In this document: one piece after another, positions 52,510 to 60,927 of the stretch
Position numbering within the stretch: position 1 is the stretch's first letter
Layout of the letters: each line of letters begins with the position of its first letter
Assembly: GCF_000463015.1 (NCBI RefSeq)
Contig: NC_022234.1
Span: 496,001-560,000, forward strand
Direction: 5' to 3'
Source: Variovorax paradoxus B4
Lineage (GTDB): Bacteria > Pseudomonadota > Gammaproteobacteria > Burkholderiales > Burkholderiaceae_C
DNA: 64,000 nt
Position numbers and translations under genes: made by a program
The notes under the pieces: model-generated
The model's input: only the letters and a program-made list of their open reading frames with translations
The model's database searches: none
Told to the model about the DNA's origin: nothing

Positions 52510-53133
52510 ATGCTGCTCTATGGAAGTACCGACTCTGGTCACTCGTACAAAGTCAGATCTTTTCTCCTGCTGTCAGGGACAGCCCACAGTTATCAGTGGA
52601 TTGATCTCGGCACGCCAAGATCGGAACGCCTCGCGGCATTCGTTGCGGCCAGCAAGTTCGGCGAAGTTCCCGTTCTGATCGATGACGGCATCGCGCATTG
52701 CCAGTCGAACGCCATCCTGATGCATCTCGCCCAGCGCACGAACGCTTTCCGCGGTCATGGAGCCGAATGGCGTTCGATCCTCGAGTGGCTTTCCTGGGAG
52801 GCGAACCGCATCGGCTTCAGCGCGCCCAATCTGCGCTTTTCGTCGTTGTGGGAGCCTCAGCCGCCCGATGTTCTTGCGTACCTGCGCAAACGGGTGCTCG
52901 CAGACTTGCAGACGCTCGACGAAGCGCTCTCAAGAACCGAGTTCCTCCTGCCTTCGGGTCCGACGATTGCGGACATCTCATGTTCCGCCTACCTCTTCTG
53001 GTTGTCTCAGACCGGTTTTGCGGAAGCCGACTACCCTCATATCGAGCGCTGGCTGGGTCTGCTGCGCGCGCTGCCTGGGTGGATGCATCCGGACGAAGCA
53101 ATGAGGCCGGCACCACTGGCGGCCGGCACCTGA
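52510..53133 (+). CDS. Glutathione S-transferase-family protein
   Basis: The 207-residue protein has the thioredoxin-like N-terminal domain (MLLYGSTDSGHSYKVRSFLL; FGEVPVLIDDGIAHCQSNAI with the cis-Pro and the glutathione-binding QSNAI in place of ESxAI). An all-helical C-terminal domain follows (LEWLSWEANRIGF, LPSGPTIADISCSAYLFWLS). The catalytic Ser/Tyr may be in TDSGHS. It is divergent from the SpeE-like gene behind the shared operator and convergent with complex 2. Role in the cluster unknown; it may protect or repair Fe-S or thiol groups. Confidence 0.88.
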   Translation: MLLYGSTDSGHSYKVRSFLLLSGTAHSYQWIDLGTPRSERLAAFVAASKFGEVPVLIDDGIAHCQSNAILMHLAQRTNAFRGHGAEWRSILEWLSWEANRIGFSAPNLRFSSLWEPQPPDVLAYLRKRVLADLQTLDEALSRTEFLLPSGPTIADISCSAYLFWLSQTGFAEADYPHIERWLGLLRALPGWMHPDEAMRPAPLAAGT

Positions 53134-53158
53134 AGGCGTCCAACTGCAGGGAGTTGAC

Positions 53159-53908
53159 TCAACTGCTGATGCCAAGCAGATCGAGCACGCCGCAGACGAA
53201 GGTGAGCGGATGCGGCGGACACCCGGGCACATAGAGCGCCGGCTTGAATCGCTGCAGGAAACTCCGGTCCAGCGTGGACGCGCCTTCGAACGGGCTCCCC
53301 GAGATCGCGCAGGCGCCGACCGCAATCACGAGCTTGGGGTCAGGCATGCCGTCCCAGCACAGTTCCAATGCCGCGGCCATGTTGCGGGTGATCGGTCCCG
53401 TCAGCACCAGGCCGTCCGCATGCCGCGGAGATGCCACGATGTCGATGCCATAACGCGCGATGTCGAAGTTGACGTTGGTGAGTGCATTGACCTCGAGCTC
53501 GCAGCCGTTGCAGCCACCGGCCGAGACGGATCTCAGCTTGAGGGAGCGGCCAAAGCGCTTGCGCAGCGCGTCGGACACCTTCACGGGATCGGGCATCGGT
53601 CGCGACGCGCTCAAGGTCAACCCCTCTCGATCGGTCGCGGCCAGCTTGAAGTCGTTCGTGAACGAGAGCTTTCCGCTGGGGCATGCGGGAACGCAGTCGC
53701 CGCACATCACGCAGCGCCCCAGGTCGATCTGCACCGGGTCGAGCGCGATCGCCCCGGTCGGGCATGCGGCCGCGCAGGCGTCGCAGCCCGTGTCGCAAGC
53801 GGCATTGCCGATGTCGGGCTTGCCGCGGAATCCGACTGGATTCGCCTGCCGGGGATCCTTGATGTACTGAGTCCCTTGCGAGATTCTCACGCTGATCGAC
53901 TTGAGCAC
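53159..53908 (-). CDS. Complex 2 Fe-S subunit: ferredoxin domain fused to NuoB-like domain
   Basis: The 249-residue protein joins two subunits normally encoded separately. Residues about 35-85 hold two [4Fe-4S] motifs (CDTGCDACAAACP and CVMCGDCVPACP), like NuoI/HyfH. Residues 125-249 are NuoB/HyfI-like with SAGGCNGCELEVNALTNVNF, IAVGACAISGSPFEG and YVPGCPPHPLTFVCGVLDLL. This gives a wired path from an external donor to the proximal cluster in one chain. It is the last gene of the complex-2 operon, 8 nt after the large subunit. Confidence 0.9.
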   Translation of the reverse strand: MLKSISVRISQGTQYIKDPRQANPVGFRGKPDIGNAACDTGCDACAAACPTGAIALDPVQIDLGRCVMCGDCVPACPSGKLSFTNDFKLAATDREGLTLSASRPMPDPVKVSDALRKRFGRSLKLRSVSAGGCNGCELEVNALTNVNFDIARYGIDIVASPRHADGLVLTGPITRNMAAALELCWDGMPDPKLVIAVGACAISGSPFEGASTLDRSFLQRFKPALYVPGCPPHPLTFVCGVLDLLGISS

Positions 53909-53916
53909 CGATGTTC

Positions 53917-55389
53917 CTAGAGATCGTTCCCGCAGTAGGAAAGATCAAAACTCTTGTTGCAGATGGGAAAGTCCGAGATCTCGTTGCCGCGCAGGGCGAA
54001 TGCAAGGCCGAACCAGTTCAGCAGCGATGGATCCTGAACCTTGTAGTGGATCAAGCGCCCGTCGGGACCCGTCTCCAACGACTGGACCACGGGGCCTCGG
54101 AATCCTTCGCGCACCGAGACACAGAGCGTGTCGGGCGAAAGCGGCCCGGGCAACGCGGGCGCGACGCTTGCCAGGTCGAGTTCCGGCGTTTCGAGTACGC
54201 GGGTCAGCCAGCGGACCGATTCGTCGATCTCGCGCATGCGCAACTTCAGGCGCGCCCAGCAGTCGCCCGTTTCTTCCGTCAGGAGCGTGATCGGATCGCG
54301 GGTGTACAGCCGCCCAGGCAGGCTGACGCGCATGTCGACCGCCATGCCGCTGGCGCGCCCCGCCAGTCCCACGAGTCCGAGGTCCCGTGCCGCCTCGCTG
54401 CCGACAACACCCACCCCCCGGAAACGTGACCGGACGCTGCGTGCGTCGAGCATCAGATCGTTGACTTCGGCGAAGTCTTTCGCGAAGGCCGCGATGGTGG
54501 CGAGCAGGTCCTGCCGCTGTTCTTCGGAAATTCCGTATCGCACGCCGCCGGGGCGCAGCCACCCGCGGCCGAAGCGGCTGCCGCAGATCCGCATGCATGC
54601 ATTGATGATCGCCGTGCGCAGGCGCCCATAGGTGGCCCCGCCCTGCAGGAATGCAATGTCGGTCGCCAGCCCCGTGAGGCTGGCCAGGTGCATGGCCACG
54701 CGCTCCAGTTCCAGTGCAACGCCACGCACCAGATCGGTCTCGATGCGGATCCGGGTGCCGGACAACGCCTCCACGGCGGCACAGTAGCCCCAGGCGTACG
54801 CGATGCTGCTGTCGCCGGCGATGGACTCGACCAGCGAGGCGAGTGCAAGCGGCGGGCGGCGCAAGAGCAACGCCTCGACGCCGCGGTGCTGGTAGCCGAG
54901 CTGGATCTCCAGGTGGTGCACCTGCTCGCCATGGCACATGAACCGGAAATGACCCGGCTCGATCACGCTGGCATGAATCGGCCCGACCCCCACTTCGTGA
55001 ATCTCCTGGCCGCGTACCTTGAAGAACGGGTAGTCGGTCATGTGCTGCTGGTGCTCGCCCTCGTAGCGCACCGGCTTGAGCCAGGGATGCCCGGCAGGGA
55101 TCAGCCCGGTCTGCTCCCACAGCTCCCGTTCGAACATCTGCGCGGCGGGATGCCGGGGCGTGAGCGACGGGAACGATTCATGGCGCCGCCCGCGTCCGCG
55201 CAGGATGCGCAGGCCCCCCTCACCGCCCATCACAACGGCCGTGACCACGGTGTCGCCGCCCGCATCGGGACGCCCGAAAAGCGTGATCAGCCGATCGCCG
55301 GCATCGAGCGCCTGCGCGCACCGGTCCACCCACGTCGCCAGATCGTCGGTCACGATCTCGCGGGTCTGCATCATGGCCAATGGTTCCAT
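53917..55389 (-). CDS. Complex 2 large subunit (HyfG/NuoCD-like) lacking NiFe ligands
   Basis: ATG 55389 (MEPLAMMQTREIVTDDLATW) overlaps the stop of the HyfF-like gene (ATGA). The 490-residue protein has a short NuoC-like part and a NuoD/HycE-like domain (HEVGVGPIHASVIEPGHFRF, QLGYQHRGVEALLLRRPPLA, ALELERVAMHLASLTGLATD). The first hydrogenase CxxC is replaced by VESIAGDSSIAYAWGYCAAV and the C-terminus reads ICNKSFDLSYCGNDL, with a single Cys in place of DPCxxC. It is clearly different from, though homologous to, the complex-1 large subunit, and likewise is not a NiFe hydrogenase. Confidence 0.9.
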   Translation of the reverse strand: MEPLAMMQTREIVTDDLATWVDRCAQALDAGDRLITLFGRPDAGGDTVVTAVVMGGEGGLRILRGRGRRHESFPSLTPRHPAAQMFERELWEQTGLIPAGHPWLKPVRYEGEHQQHMTDYPFFKVRGQEIHEVGVGPIHASVIEPGHFRFMCHGEQVHHLEIQLGYQHRGVEALLLRRPPLALASLVESIAGDSSIAYAWGYCAAVEALSGTRIRIETDLVRGVALELERVAMHLASLTGLATDIAFLQGGATYGRLRTAIINACMRICGSRFGRGWLRPGGVRYGISEEQRQDLLATIAAFAKDFAEVNDLMLDARSVRSRFRGVGVVGSEAARDLGLVGLAGRASGMAVDMRVSLPGRLYTRDPITLLTEETGDCWARLKLRMREIDESVRWLTRVLETPELDLASVAPALPGPLSPDTLCVSVREGFRGPVVQSLETGPDGRLIHYKVQDPSLLNWFGLAFALRGNEISDFPICNKSFDLSYCGNDL

Positions 55390-56870
55390 CACTGCCCGCC
55401 GATCGATTGCGCCACCTGGCGCAGGAGCTGGCTGATGGGCGCCGGGGTGTAGACGCCCAGCATGACCAGGGCCACGACGAACCCGAGCTTGGGTGCCGCG
55501 GTCACCCAGCTCCCGTCGGCCGGCGGAACCTGCCGGTCGGAGGGGCCCCACAGCATCGGGAAGATCGAGCGTCCCGTCGCGACAAAGATGATGGTCAGCA
55601 TCGTGCACATCACGGTGAACGCGATCAGGTTGCCCGACTGCACGATGCCTGACAGGATCAGCATTTCCGCCATGAAGCCGCCGAACGGGGGAAACCCCAG
55701 CAGTGCGAATGTGCCCACGGCGAACAGCATTCCAGAGAATGGCAGCACCCGGATCACACCGCTCAGTGCCTTGATTTCATTGGTGCCATAGACCGCGCGC
55801 AGCCGTCCCGCGGTGAGGAACAGCAGGGCTTTCACGAAGGCGTTGCTGACGATGTAGAGCAGAACCCCGTACGCGGCAGCCCGCCCCACCGACAGGCCGA
55901 TGGCGATCACGCCGGAAGAACTCACGCAGGCATAGGCAATCAGCCGCTTGTAGCTGCGCGCGGCCATCACCTGGATCGCAGCGACGGCCAGCGACAGGCA
56001 GCCCATGATCAGCAGCTGGTAGGCCACGAAGCCCGTGTCCCTGGCCTGGAACACCTGGAGAATTCGAAAGACGGCGACCACGCTGATGTTGAATTGCACG
56101 GCCGCGAGCAGCGCGCTCGTGCTGGTCGGCGCAGCCTCGTAGGTCTCCGGCATCCAGCTGTACAGCGGCGCGAGGCCGAGTTTGCTGCCCAGGCCGAACA
56201 GCATCAGCCCGAGCCCGAGGTGCCGCCAGGAATCGCCCACGGGCGGCACGGCGGCCGCCATCTGGTCGAGCGCGAAATGGATCTCCACCCCTTGCAGGTA
56301 GGCCGAGCGCGTGAGGCACATGATGCCCAGGAAAGTCAGCGCCAGCGACATGCTGGAGTACAGCAGGTAGCGCCAGGCGACCCGGTGCGGCGCCTTCGCG
56401 CTGCCTTGCGCGACCAGGGGGGCCGCGCACAGCGCGGTCAGTTCGATGAACGCCCACAACAACAGCAGGTTGTTGGCCATCACGCCGAAATTCATGGCCA
56501 CCATGAAGGCCAGCGTGAGGGAGGCCCGGGACGGCATGTGCCTGGCCAGCGCAACCGATGTGTGGACCCGGGAGGCCATGTAGACGCTGATGCCCAGGAA
56601 CACGATGTTGATCAGCAGCAGGAACAGCAGCGAGGTGGCATCGAGAACGAAATAGCGCTGCGCGAAGTAGAGCGGAAGCTGCGCCAGCGGCGTGCGTATG
56701 AAGACGGTGACCCACAGCCCCAGGATGGCCAGCGCCGCAGCGACCAGCGCCGGGCCGATCCACGGATGGCGTGTCTGCGGGAGCCGGCTGCCGGAACCGG
56801 CGGGCTCCACGGACCCGGGAGCACCCGGGGCGGCCGCGCCGGATTCGAGGGCGACGAGCCGGGTATTCAT
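55389..56870 (-). CDS. Complex 2 membrane subunit F (HyfF/NuoN-like antiporter)
   Basis: The 493-residue protein has Mrp/NuoN-type motifs: NNLLLLWAFIELTALCAAPL, SKLGLAPLYSWMPETYEAAP, KRLIAYACVSSSGVIAIGLS, SNAFVKALLFLTAGRLRAVY and LGFPPFGGFMAEMLILSGIV. An extra Pro/Gly-rich N-terminal tail of about 35 residues precedes the first helix. Start and stop overlap both neighbours by a few bases, which shows a tightly coupled operon. Confidence 0.92.
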   Translation of the reverse strand: MNTRLVALESGAAAPGAPGSVEPAGSGSRLPQTRHPWIGPALVAAALAILGLWVTVFIRTPLAQLPLYFAQRYFVLDATSLLFLLLINIVFLGISVYMASRVHTSVALARHMPSRASLTLAFMVAMNFGVMANNLLLLWAFIELTALCAAPLVAQGSAKAPHRVAWRYLLYSSMSLALTFLGIMCLTRSAYLQGVEIHFALDQMAAAVPPVGDSWRHLGLGLMLFGLGSKLGLAPLYSWMPETYEAAPTSTSALLAAVQFNISVVAVFRILQVFQARDTGFVAYQLLIMGCLSLAVAAIQVMAARSYKRLIAYACVSSSGVIAIGLSVGRAAAYGVLLYIVSNAFVKALLFLTAGRLRAVYGTNEIKALSGVIRVLPFSGMLFAVGTFALLGFPPFGGFMAEMLILSGIVQSGNLIAFTVMCTMLTIIFVATGRSIFPMLWGPSDRQVPPADGSWVTAAPKLGFVVALVMLGVYTPAPISQLLRQVAQSIGGQ

Positions 56871-57481
56871 GTGCGCTCCTCCGCGGCATGCAGCGGATCA
56901 TCCGCCTCGCCCGGCTCCCGCACGCCGACCAGCCAGCTGCCGACACCGGCCGTGAGCAGGTAGATGGCGCTCAGCGTTGCATGAACAGGCCATGGCCAAG
57001 GCTCGGGAAGCAGCGACTCGAACAGCGCCAGCGCGTTCTCCATGAAGAGGACGGCCACCAGCTGCGCGGGCGGCGAGTTGTTGGTGGCAAGCACCAGCAA
57101 GGCCACGGCCACGGTGGCGCCGACGACGCCGAGCGTGAAAGCCTGCCGATCGGACATGGCCGGTGCACCGAACTCGAATGCCAGCACGATGAGCGCGACG
57201 GCAGTGGCCCAGGTGAAAAGGTTCGACGGCATCAGGTCCATGTTCGGTTCGATGCGCAGACGGATGGCGCGGCGCAGCAGCAGCGGGGCGACGGCGCCGC
57301 GCACCACAAGAACCTCCAGCAGTGCCACGAGGACGTGGGGTGAGAGCTGTGCCTGCTGCGAGGTGCCGCTCCAGCCCAGAGCCAGTGCCTGCACGGCAAG
57401 CCAGACCGGGATGGACTGAATCTTGCTGAAGAAGACCGGGACGACCGTGGCGGCCAGAAAGATAACCAGTGGCAGTGTCAT
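56867..57481 (-). CDS. Complex 2 membrane subunit E (HyfE/NuoK-like)
   Basis: ATG 57481 (MTLPLVIFLAATVVPVFFSK) overlaps the C-like gene's stop by ATGA. The 204-residue protein has about six helices. It carries a NuoK-like segment, VVGATVAVALLVLATNNSPP, AQLVAVLFMENALALFESLL, with the conserved membrane Glu in MEN. The longer open frame to 58315 is the C-like gene read out of phase. It is shorter and more diverged than the complex-1 counterpart. Confidence 0.88.
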   Translation of the reverse strand: MTLPLVIFLAATVVPVFFSKIQSIPVWLAVQALALGWSGTSQQAQLSPHVLVALLEVLVVRGAVAPLLLRRAIRLRIEPNMDLMPSNLFTWATAVALIVLAFEFGAPAMSDRQAFTLGVVGATVAVALLVLATNNSPPAQLVAVLFMENALALFESLLPEPWPWPVHATLSAIYLLTAGVGSWLVGVREPGEADDPLHAAEERT

Positions 57482-58404
57482 CAGGGCCTCGTCAGCCAGC
57501 CGGCGCCGGCCAGGCACAGGGCCGCGAGAGCCGATGCCAGCATCAGGTATCGCGGCACCAGCCGCATGCGCAGCCGTGCGACCAGCGACTCGGTGCACCC
57601 GACCACCACGGCAACACCGGCCATGGCGCATGCCGAGAAGAGAACGCAGGCCAGCGGTGCGGCCAGGGGGTCGAAGGGATTGAGCAGGGCTGCCACCAGG
57701 CCGGCATAGATGGTCATCTTCAGGGCCGCGGCGTATTGCATCGCCGCCAGTTCCGGGCCACTGTGGTCGAGGATCATCACCTCGTGAATCATGGTCAGTT
57801 CGAGGTGTGTCGACGGATCGTCCACGGGCACCCGCGAAGCCTCGGCCTGCAGCAGGATGAACAGGACCACGATCAGCGCTGGCGCCAGCCAGCGGAACGA
57901 TTCGGCCTGGTGCAAATGGCCGATGAGGCCGGCGAAGCTGGCGTGGCCGGTGACGACACCGGCAGTGCCGACGAGCAGGAACAGCGCGGGTTCGACGAAG
58001 GCGGTGAACGATGCCTCGCGGGCCGCACCCATTGCCTCGAAGGCACTGCCGACGTCCATGGCCGACAGCATGAGAAAGATGCGCGCGAGCGCGAGCGTGT
58101 AAGCAAAGAAGACGAAGTCGTGGTTGAACTCCAGTGGTGCGAATCGGCCGAGATTCGGCGCGATCATCGCGGCGAGCATGGATGCGGCCAGGACCACCCA
58201 GGCGCCCGTGCGAAACAGCGGCGTGGCCACGCCGCTGAGCACCGGTCGCTTCCTCATGAGGCGCAGCAGGTCCCAACCCAACTGCATCAGCGGCGGACCC
58301 TTGCGCCCCGCCCACATCGCCTTGGTCCGGTTCACGAGGCCGACCATCAGCACCGGCATGCCGAGCGCCAGCAGCACATGCGCGAATCCCGCTGGAAGCG
58401 TCAT
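57481..58404 (-). CDS. Complex 2 membrane subunit C (HyfC/NuoH-like)
   Basis: The 307-residue protein has the HyfC pattern: GPPLMQLGWDLLRLMRKRPV, LSAMDVGSAFEAMGAAREAS, FTAFVEPALFLLVGTAGVVT and EASRVPVDDPSTHLELTMIH, EVMILDHSGPELAAMQYAAA. The conserved acidic positions of the Q-chamber/E-channel region are kept. Its start overlaps the stop of the HyfB-like gene (58401-58404). Confidence 0.93.
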   Translation of the reverse strand: MTLPAGFAHVLLALGMPVLMVGLVNRTKAMWAGRKGPPLMQLGWDLLRLMRKRPVLSGVATPLFRTGAWVVLAASMLAAMIAPNLGRFAPLEFNHDFVFFAYTLALARIFLMLSAMDVGSAFEAMGAAREASFTAFVEPALFLLVGTAGVVTGHASFAGLIGHLHQAESFRWLAPALIVVLFILLQAEASRVPVDDPSTHLELTMIHEVMILDHSGPELAAMQYAAALKMTIYAGLVAALLNPFDPLAAPLACVLFSACAMAGVAVVVGCTESLVARLRMRLVPRYLMLASALAALCLAGAGWLTRP

Positions 58405-60404
58405 CGCAGCGGCCCGCTCACCAGCATCAGCACGCCTGCGATCACGACGATGCCGATCAAGGCCGCGGCGAAGGCAACGCGCGGATCATCTTCATGCAAC
58501 CGCTTGGAGAGATCGCTCGCCGAGGCATCGCCGTGGCCGATCACCGAGAAGAGGCGCCGTTCCACCGCGTCCACGCAATCGGTGATCAGGTAGCTTTCGG
58601 CCGGGAAATAGCCCGTGGGCAGCTTCTGCCGCCGCAGCATCACCATCACGCCGCGAAATCGCGCACTGAAATCCGAGGAGAAGCTGGACCCGGTGTACTG
58701 CATGCGCGAGTTCGGCGCACCGTAGCCGCATCCCCAGGTGACATGGCTCGAAGCGGTGGGGGATGCCACTCTGGAGCGCAGCCAGATGAGCACCTCGATC
58801 AGCAGCACGAGCCCTCCGGAAACCATGCCGATCCAGGTCAGCGTGGTGGCGATGGGTTGCAGCACATCGCCTGCGGGGCCGGGCAGGGTTCTCAGTGCGA
58901 TGCTGGCGGGGCCCTGTACCAGCTTGAAGCCCAGCACCGGAATCACGCCCAGCGCGACAACGCCGATTCCGTGCACGCCCATGGGGGCCAGCATCCAGCG
59001 GCTCACCTCGGTCGGCCGCGCCACGCTGCGGTCTCGCGGTGTGCCGAGAAAGACCACGCCGAAGGCGCGCGTGATGCTCAACGCGGACACGGCACCCACA
59101 AAGGCCAGCAATGCGCCCGTGGCGCAGAACGCCACCTTCGCCCAGACGCCGATCGGCGCACTGGTGAACAAGCCCGAATAGATGACGAACTCGCTGGTGA
59201 AGCCGTTGAGCGGCGGCATCGCCGCAATCGCGACGCCGCCGAGGATGAAGCTCAGCGACGTCCATGGCATCAAGCGGGACAGCCCGCCCAGCTTCTCCAT
59301 GTCGACGGTGTGCGTGGCCTGGTAGACCGCGCCGGCCGCGTAGAACAGCTGGCACTTGAAGAACGCGTGGTTCAGCACGTGCAGCAATCCCCCCGCGAAT
59401 CCGATGGCGACCAAGGAGGCGTTGCCCCAGCTCAACCCCAGGCAGCCGACGCCGAAGCCGATGCCGGCAATGCCGACGTTCTCGGTCGAGGAGTAGCCCA
59501 GCAGGCGTTTCAGGTCGCGCTGGCCGACCGTGTACAGGGCACCGATCAGCGCGGACAGCGCGGAGAAGCCGATCAGGAACCAGCCCATCCACTCGTCGGG
59601 CTTGCCGATCAGGAAGACGAAGCGCACCAGTGCGTAGAGTCCGGCCTTGTGGATGACACCCGACATCAGCGCGGAGACATGCGCAGGCGCCGCGGCATGG
59701 GCACGCGGCAACCAGGAATGAAAAGGGAAGAACGCCGACTTCAGGCCGAAGCTCGCGATCAGCAGGAGGAAGACCAGGTTGCGCTCCGCGCCGGCATTGT
59801 TTCGCAGCCATTGCCCGAAGCTGCCGAGATCCCAGGAACCCGAATGGGTGTAGAGGATCATGAAGGCGGCGACCAGGAAGATCAGGCCGATGTGCGTCGA
59901 CACCAGGTAGTTGAAGCCGGCGAAGCGGACCTTCTGGTTCGTGTAGTCCCAGATGACGAGAAGCCAGGCCGCCAGCGCCGCGGTCTCCCAGCCCAGCAGG
60001 AAAATCAGCGCATGGTCCGCGGTATAGACCAGAACGAACGACAGGGAGGTCAGGTTCAGCAGCGCATAGTGCAATCCCACGTGCCGCGTCGACTTGAAGT
60101 AGGGCCTGAGGTAGCCCACGGCGTAGATGCCGCCCAGCATGGTCATCGGAAGCGACCAGACGAGAAAGAACGCACCGAGCGCATCCAGCCGCACCTTGAG
60201 CGTGCCCACCGGATAGGCCCATGCCAATTCGCCGACAACCGGCGCACCTCCGGCCAGGATGGGGATCGCCGCCGCCCAGACCAGCGCCACGGCCATCAGC
60301 TGCGAAAGGATTCCAACACCGGCATGCACGGCATTGCGCATGGGCAGCAGGCAAACAGCAGCGCCCAGCAGCAAGACGAAGACGGCGGCATTGAGAGCCG
60401 TCAT
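58401..60404 (-). CDS. Complex 2 membrane subunit B (HyfB/NuoL-like antiporter)
   Basis: The 667-residue antiporter-like subunit has HALIFLLGWETAALAAWLLV, KSAFFPFHSWLPRAHAAAPA, KRLLGYSSTENVGIAGIGFG, HAFFKCQLFYAAGAVYQATH and AMPPLNGFTSEFVIYSGLF. The HyfB-type C-terminal segment TWGCGYGAPNSRMQYTGSSF is also present. It is the first gene of the complex-2 operon, so the promoter should lie in 60405-60646, which contains the GGCCCG palindrome and operator copy 3. Confidence 0.93.
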   Translation of the reverse strand: MTALNAAVFVLLLGAAVCLLPMRNAVHAGVGILSQLMAVALVWAAAIPILAGGAPVVGELAWAYPVGTLKVRLDALGAFFLVWSLPMTMLGGIYAVGYLRPYFKSTRHVGLHYALLNLTSLSFVLVYTADHALIFLLGWETAALAAWLLVIWDYTNQKVRFAGFNYLVSTHIGLIFLVAAFMILYTHSGSWDLGSFGQWLRNNAGAERNLVFLLLIASFGLKSAFFPFHSWLPRAHAAAPAHVSALMSGVIHKAGLYALVRFVFLIGKPDEWMGWFLIGFSALSALIGALYTVGQRDLKRLLGYSSTENVGIAGIGFGVGCLGLSWGNASLVAIGFAGGLLHVLNHAFFKCQLFYAAGAVYQATHTVDMEKLGGLSRLMPWTSLSFILGGVAIAAMPPLNGFTSEFVIYSGLFTSAPIGVWAKVAFCATGALLAFVGAVSALSITRAFGVVFLGTPRDRSVARPTEVSRWMLAPMGVHGIGVVALGVIPVLGFKLVQGPASIALRTLPGPAGDVLQPIATTLTWIGMVSGGLVLLIEVLIWLRSRVASPTASSHVTWGCGYGAPNSRMQYTGSSFSSDFSARFRGVMVMLRRQKLPTGYFPAESYLITDCVDAVERRLFSVIGHGDASASDLSKRLHEDDPRVAFAAALIGIVVIAGVLMLVSGPLR

Positions 60405-60482
60405 GGGTGTCCCCGGACTGTGGGCGCCGAAAGGTACGACGCCGTCCTGCTGCCTCGAAGGTGCCCAGCCGAGCGCTTCAGC

Positions 60483-60500
60483 GGCCCGAATTTACGGGCC
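60483..60500. promoter_or_regulatory. GGCCCG-N6-CGGGCC palindrome upstream of complex 2
   Basis: A perfect 6-bp inverted repeat about 80-96 nt before the HyfB-like start. It could be a second operator, or a small hairpin in the 5' leader of the operon. Confidence 0.35.
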
Positions 60501-60605
60501 ACGTGCGCCATGCATGAATCGACGAAACAATGCAAATGAAGAGCTCCAGGATCTCGGCCAAGCAGGCGCTCAGAATGCCCGCAGGTTGCAATTCGATTGC
60601 ACTGG

Positions 60606-60624
60606 ATGATACTATCATTATCAT
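60606..60624. promoter_or_regulatory. Operator copy 3 of the 19-bp shared site
   Basis: ATGATACTATCATTATCAT differs from copy 2 at two of 19 positions. It lies 22 nt before the start of the ribbon-helix-helix gene and overlaps its likely -10 region, and it faces the complex-2 operon on the other side. GCA again precedes it, five bases further away. Confidence 0.7.
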
Positions 60625-60646
60625 GAAACTAGCATAGGGATACCTC

Positions 60647-60844
60647 ATGGAACTCAAGACGGCGCGCCTGACGGTGCTGGTTGATCCCTCGAAGAAGAAG
60701 GCTTTTGAAGCGCTTTGCGCGCGGCAGGACGTCACGCCCTCGCAGGTGGTCCGACGCCTGATCCGCGACTATCTGGCTCATCACGGTGTGACCTTTGTTC
60801 CCAGTGGGATGGAGCAGGAAGAAGAGCTGGTTGAAAAACCGTGA
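60647..60844 (+). CDS. Ribbon-helix-helix (CopG/MetJ-like) DNA-binding protein
   Basis: The 65-residue protein has the RHH fold: a beta strand TARLTVLVDPSKKKAFEALC followed by helices VTPSQVVRRLIRDYLAHHGV. It has an acidic tail and no C-terminal ligand domain, so it is not a NikR. The operator at 60606-60624 lies over its own promoter, which suggests autoregulation, and the same site precedes the other two units of the cluster. It is the best candidate regulator of the whole region, although Fur-type control of the same sites cannot be excluded. Confidence 0.85.
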   Translation: MELKTARLTVLVDPSKKKAFEALCARQDVTPSQVVRRLIRDYLAHHGVTFVPSGMEQEEELVEKP

Positions 60845-60927
60845 GCGCGCCCTCGCTCGACAGGCCCGCCTGCCCCGCTTCGCCGTAGGCAACGCCCTTT
60901 GGGCGGGAACCCTCGAAAGGGCCGGAC

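Noticed and set aside
43962..60404. Formate hydrogenlyase or hydrogenase 4
   Set aside because: Both large subunits lack the four NiFe-binding cysteines, and no formate dehydrogenase, HyfR or Hyp maturation gene is visible in the window.
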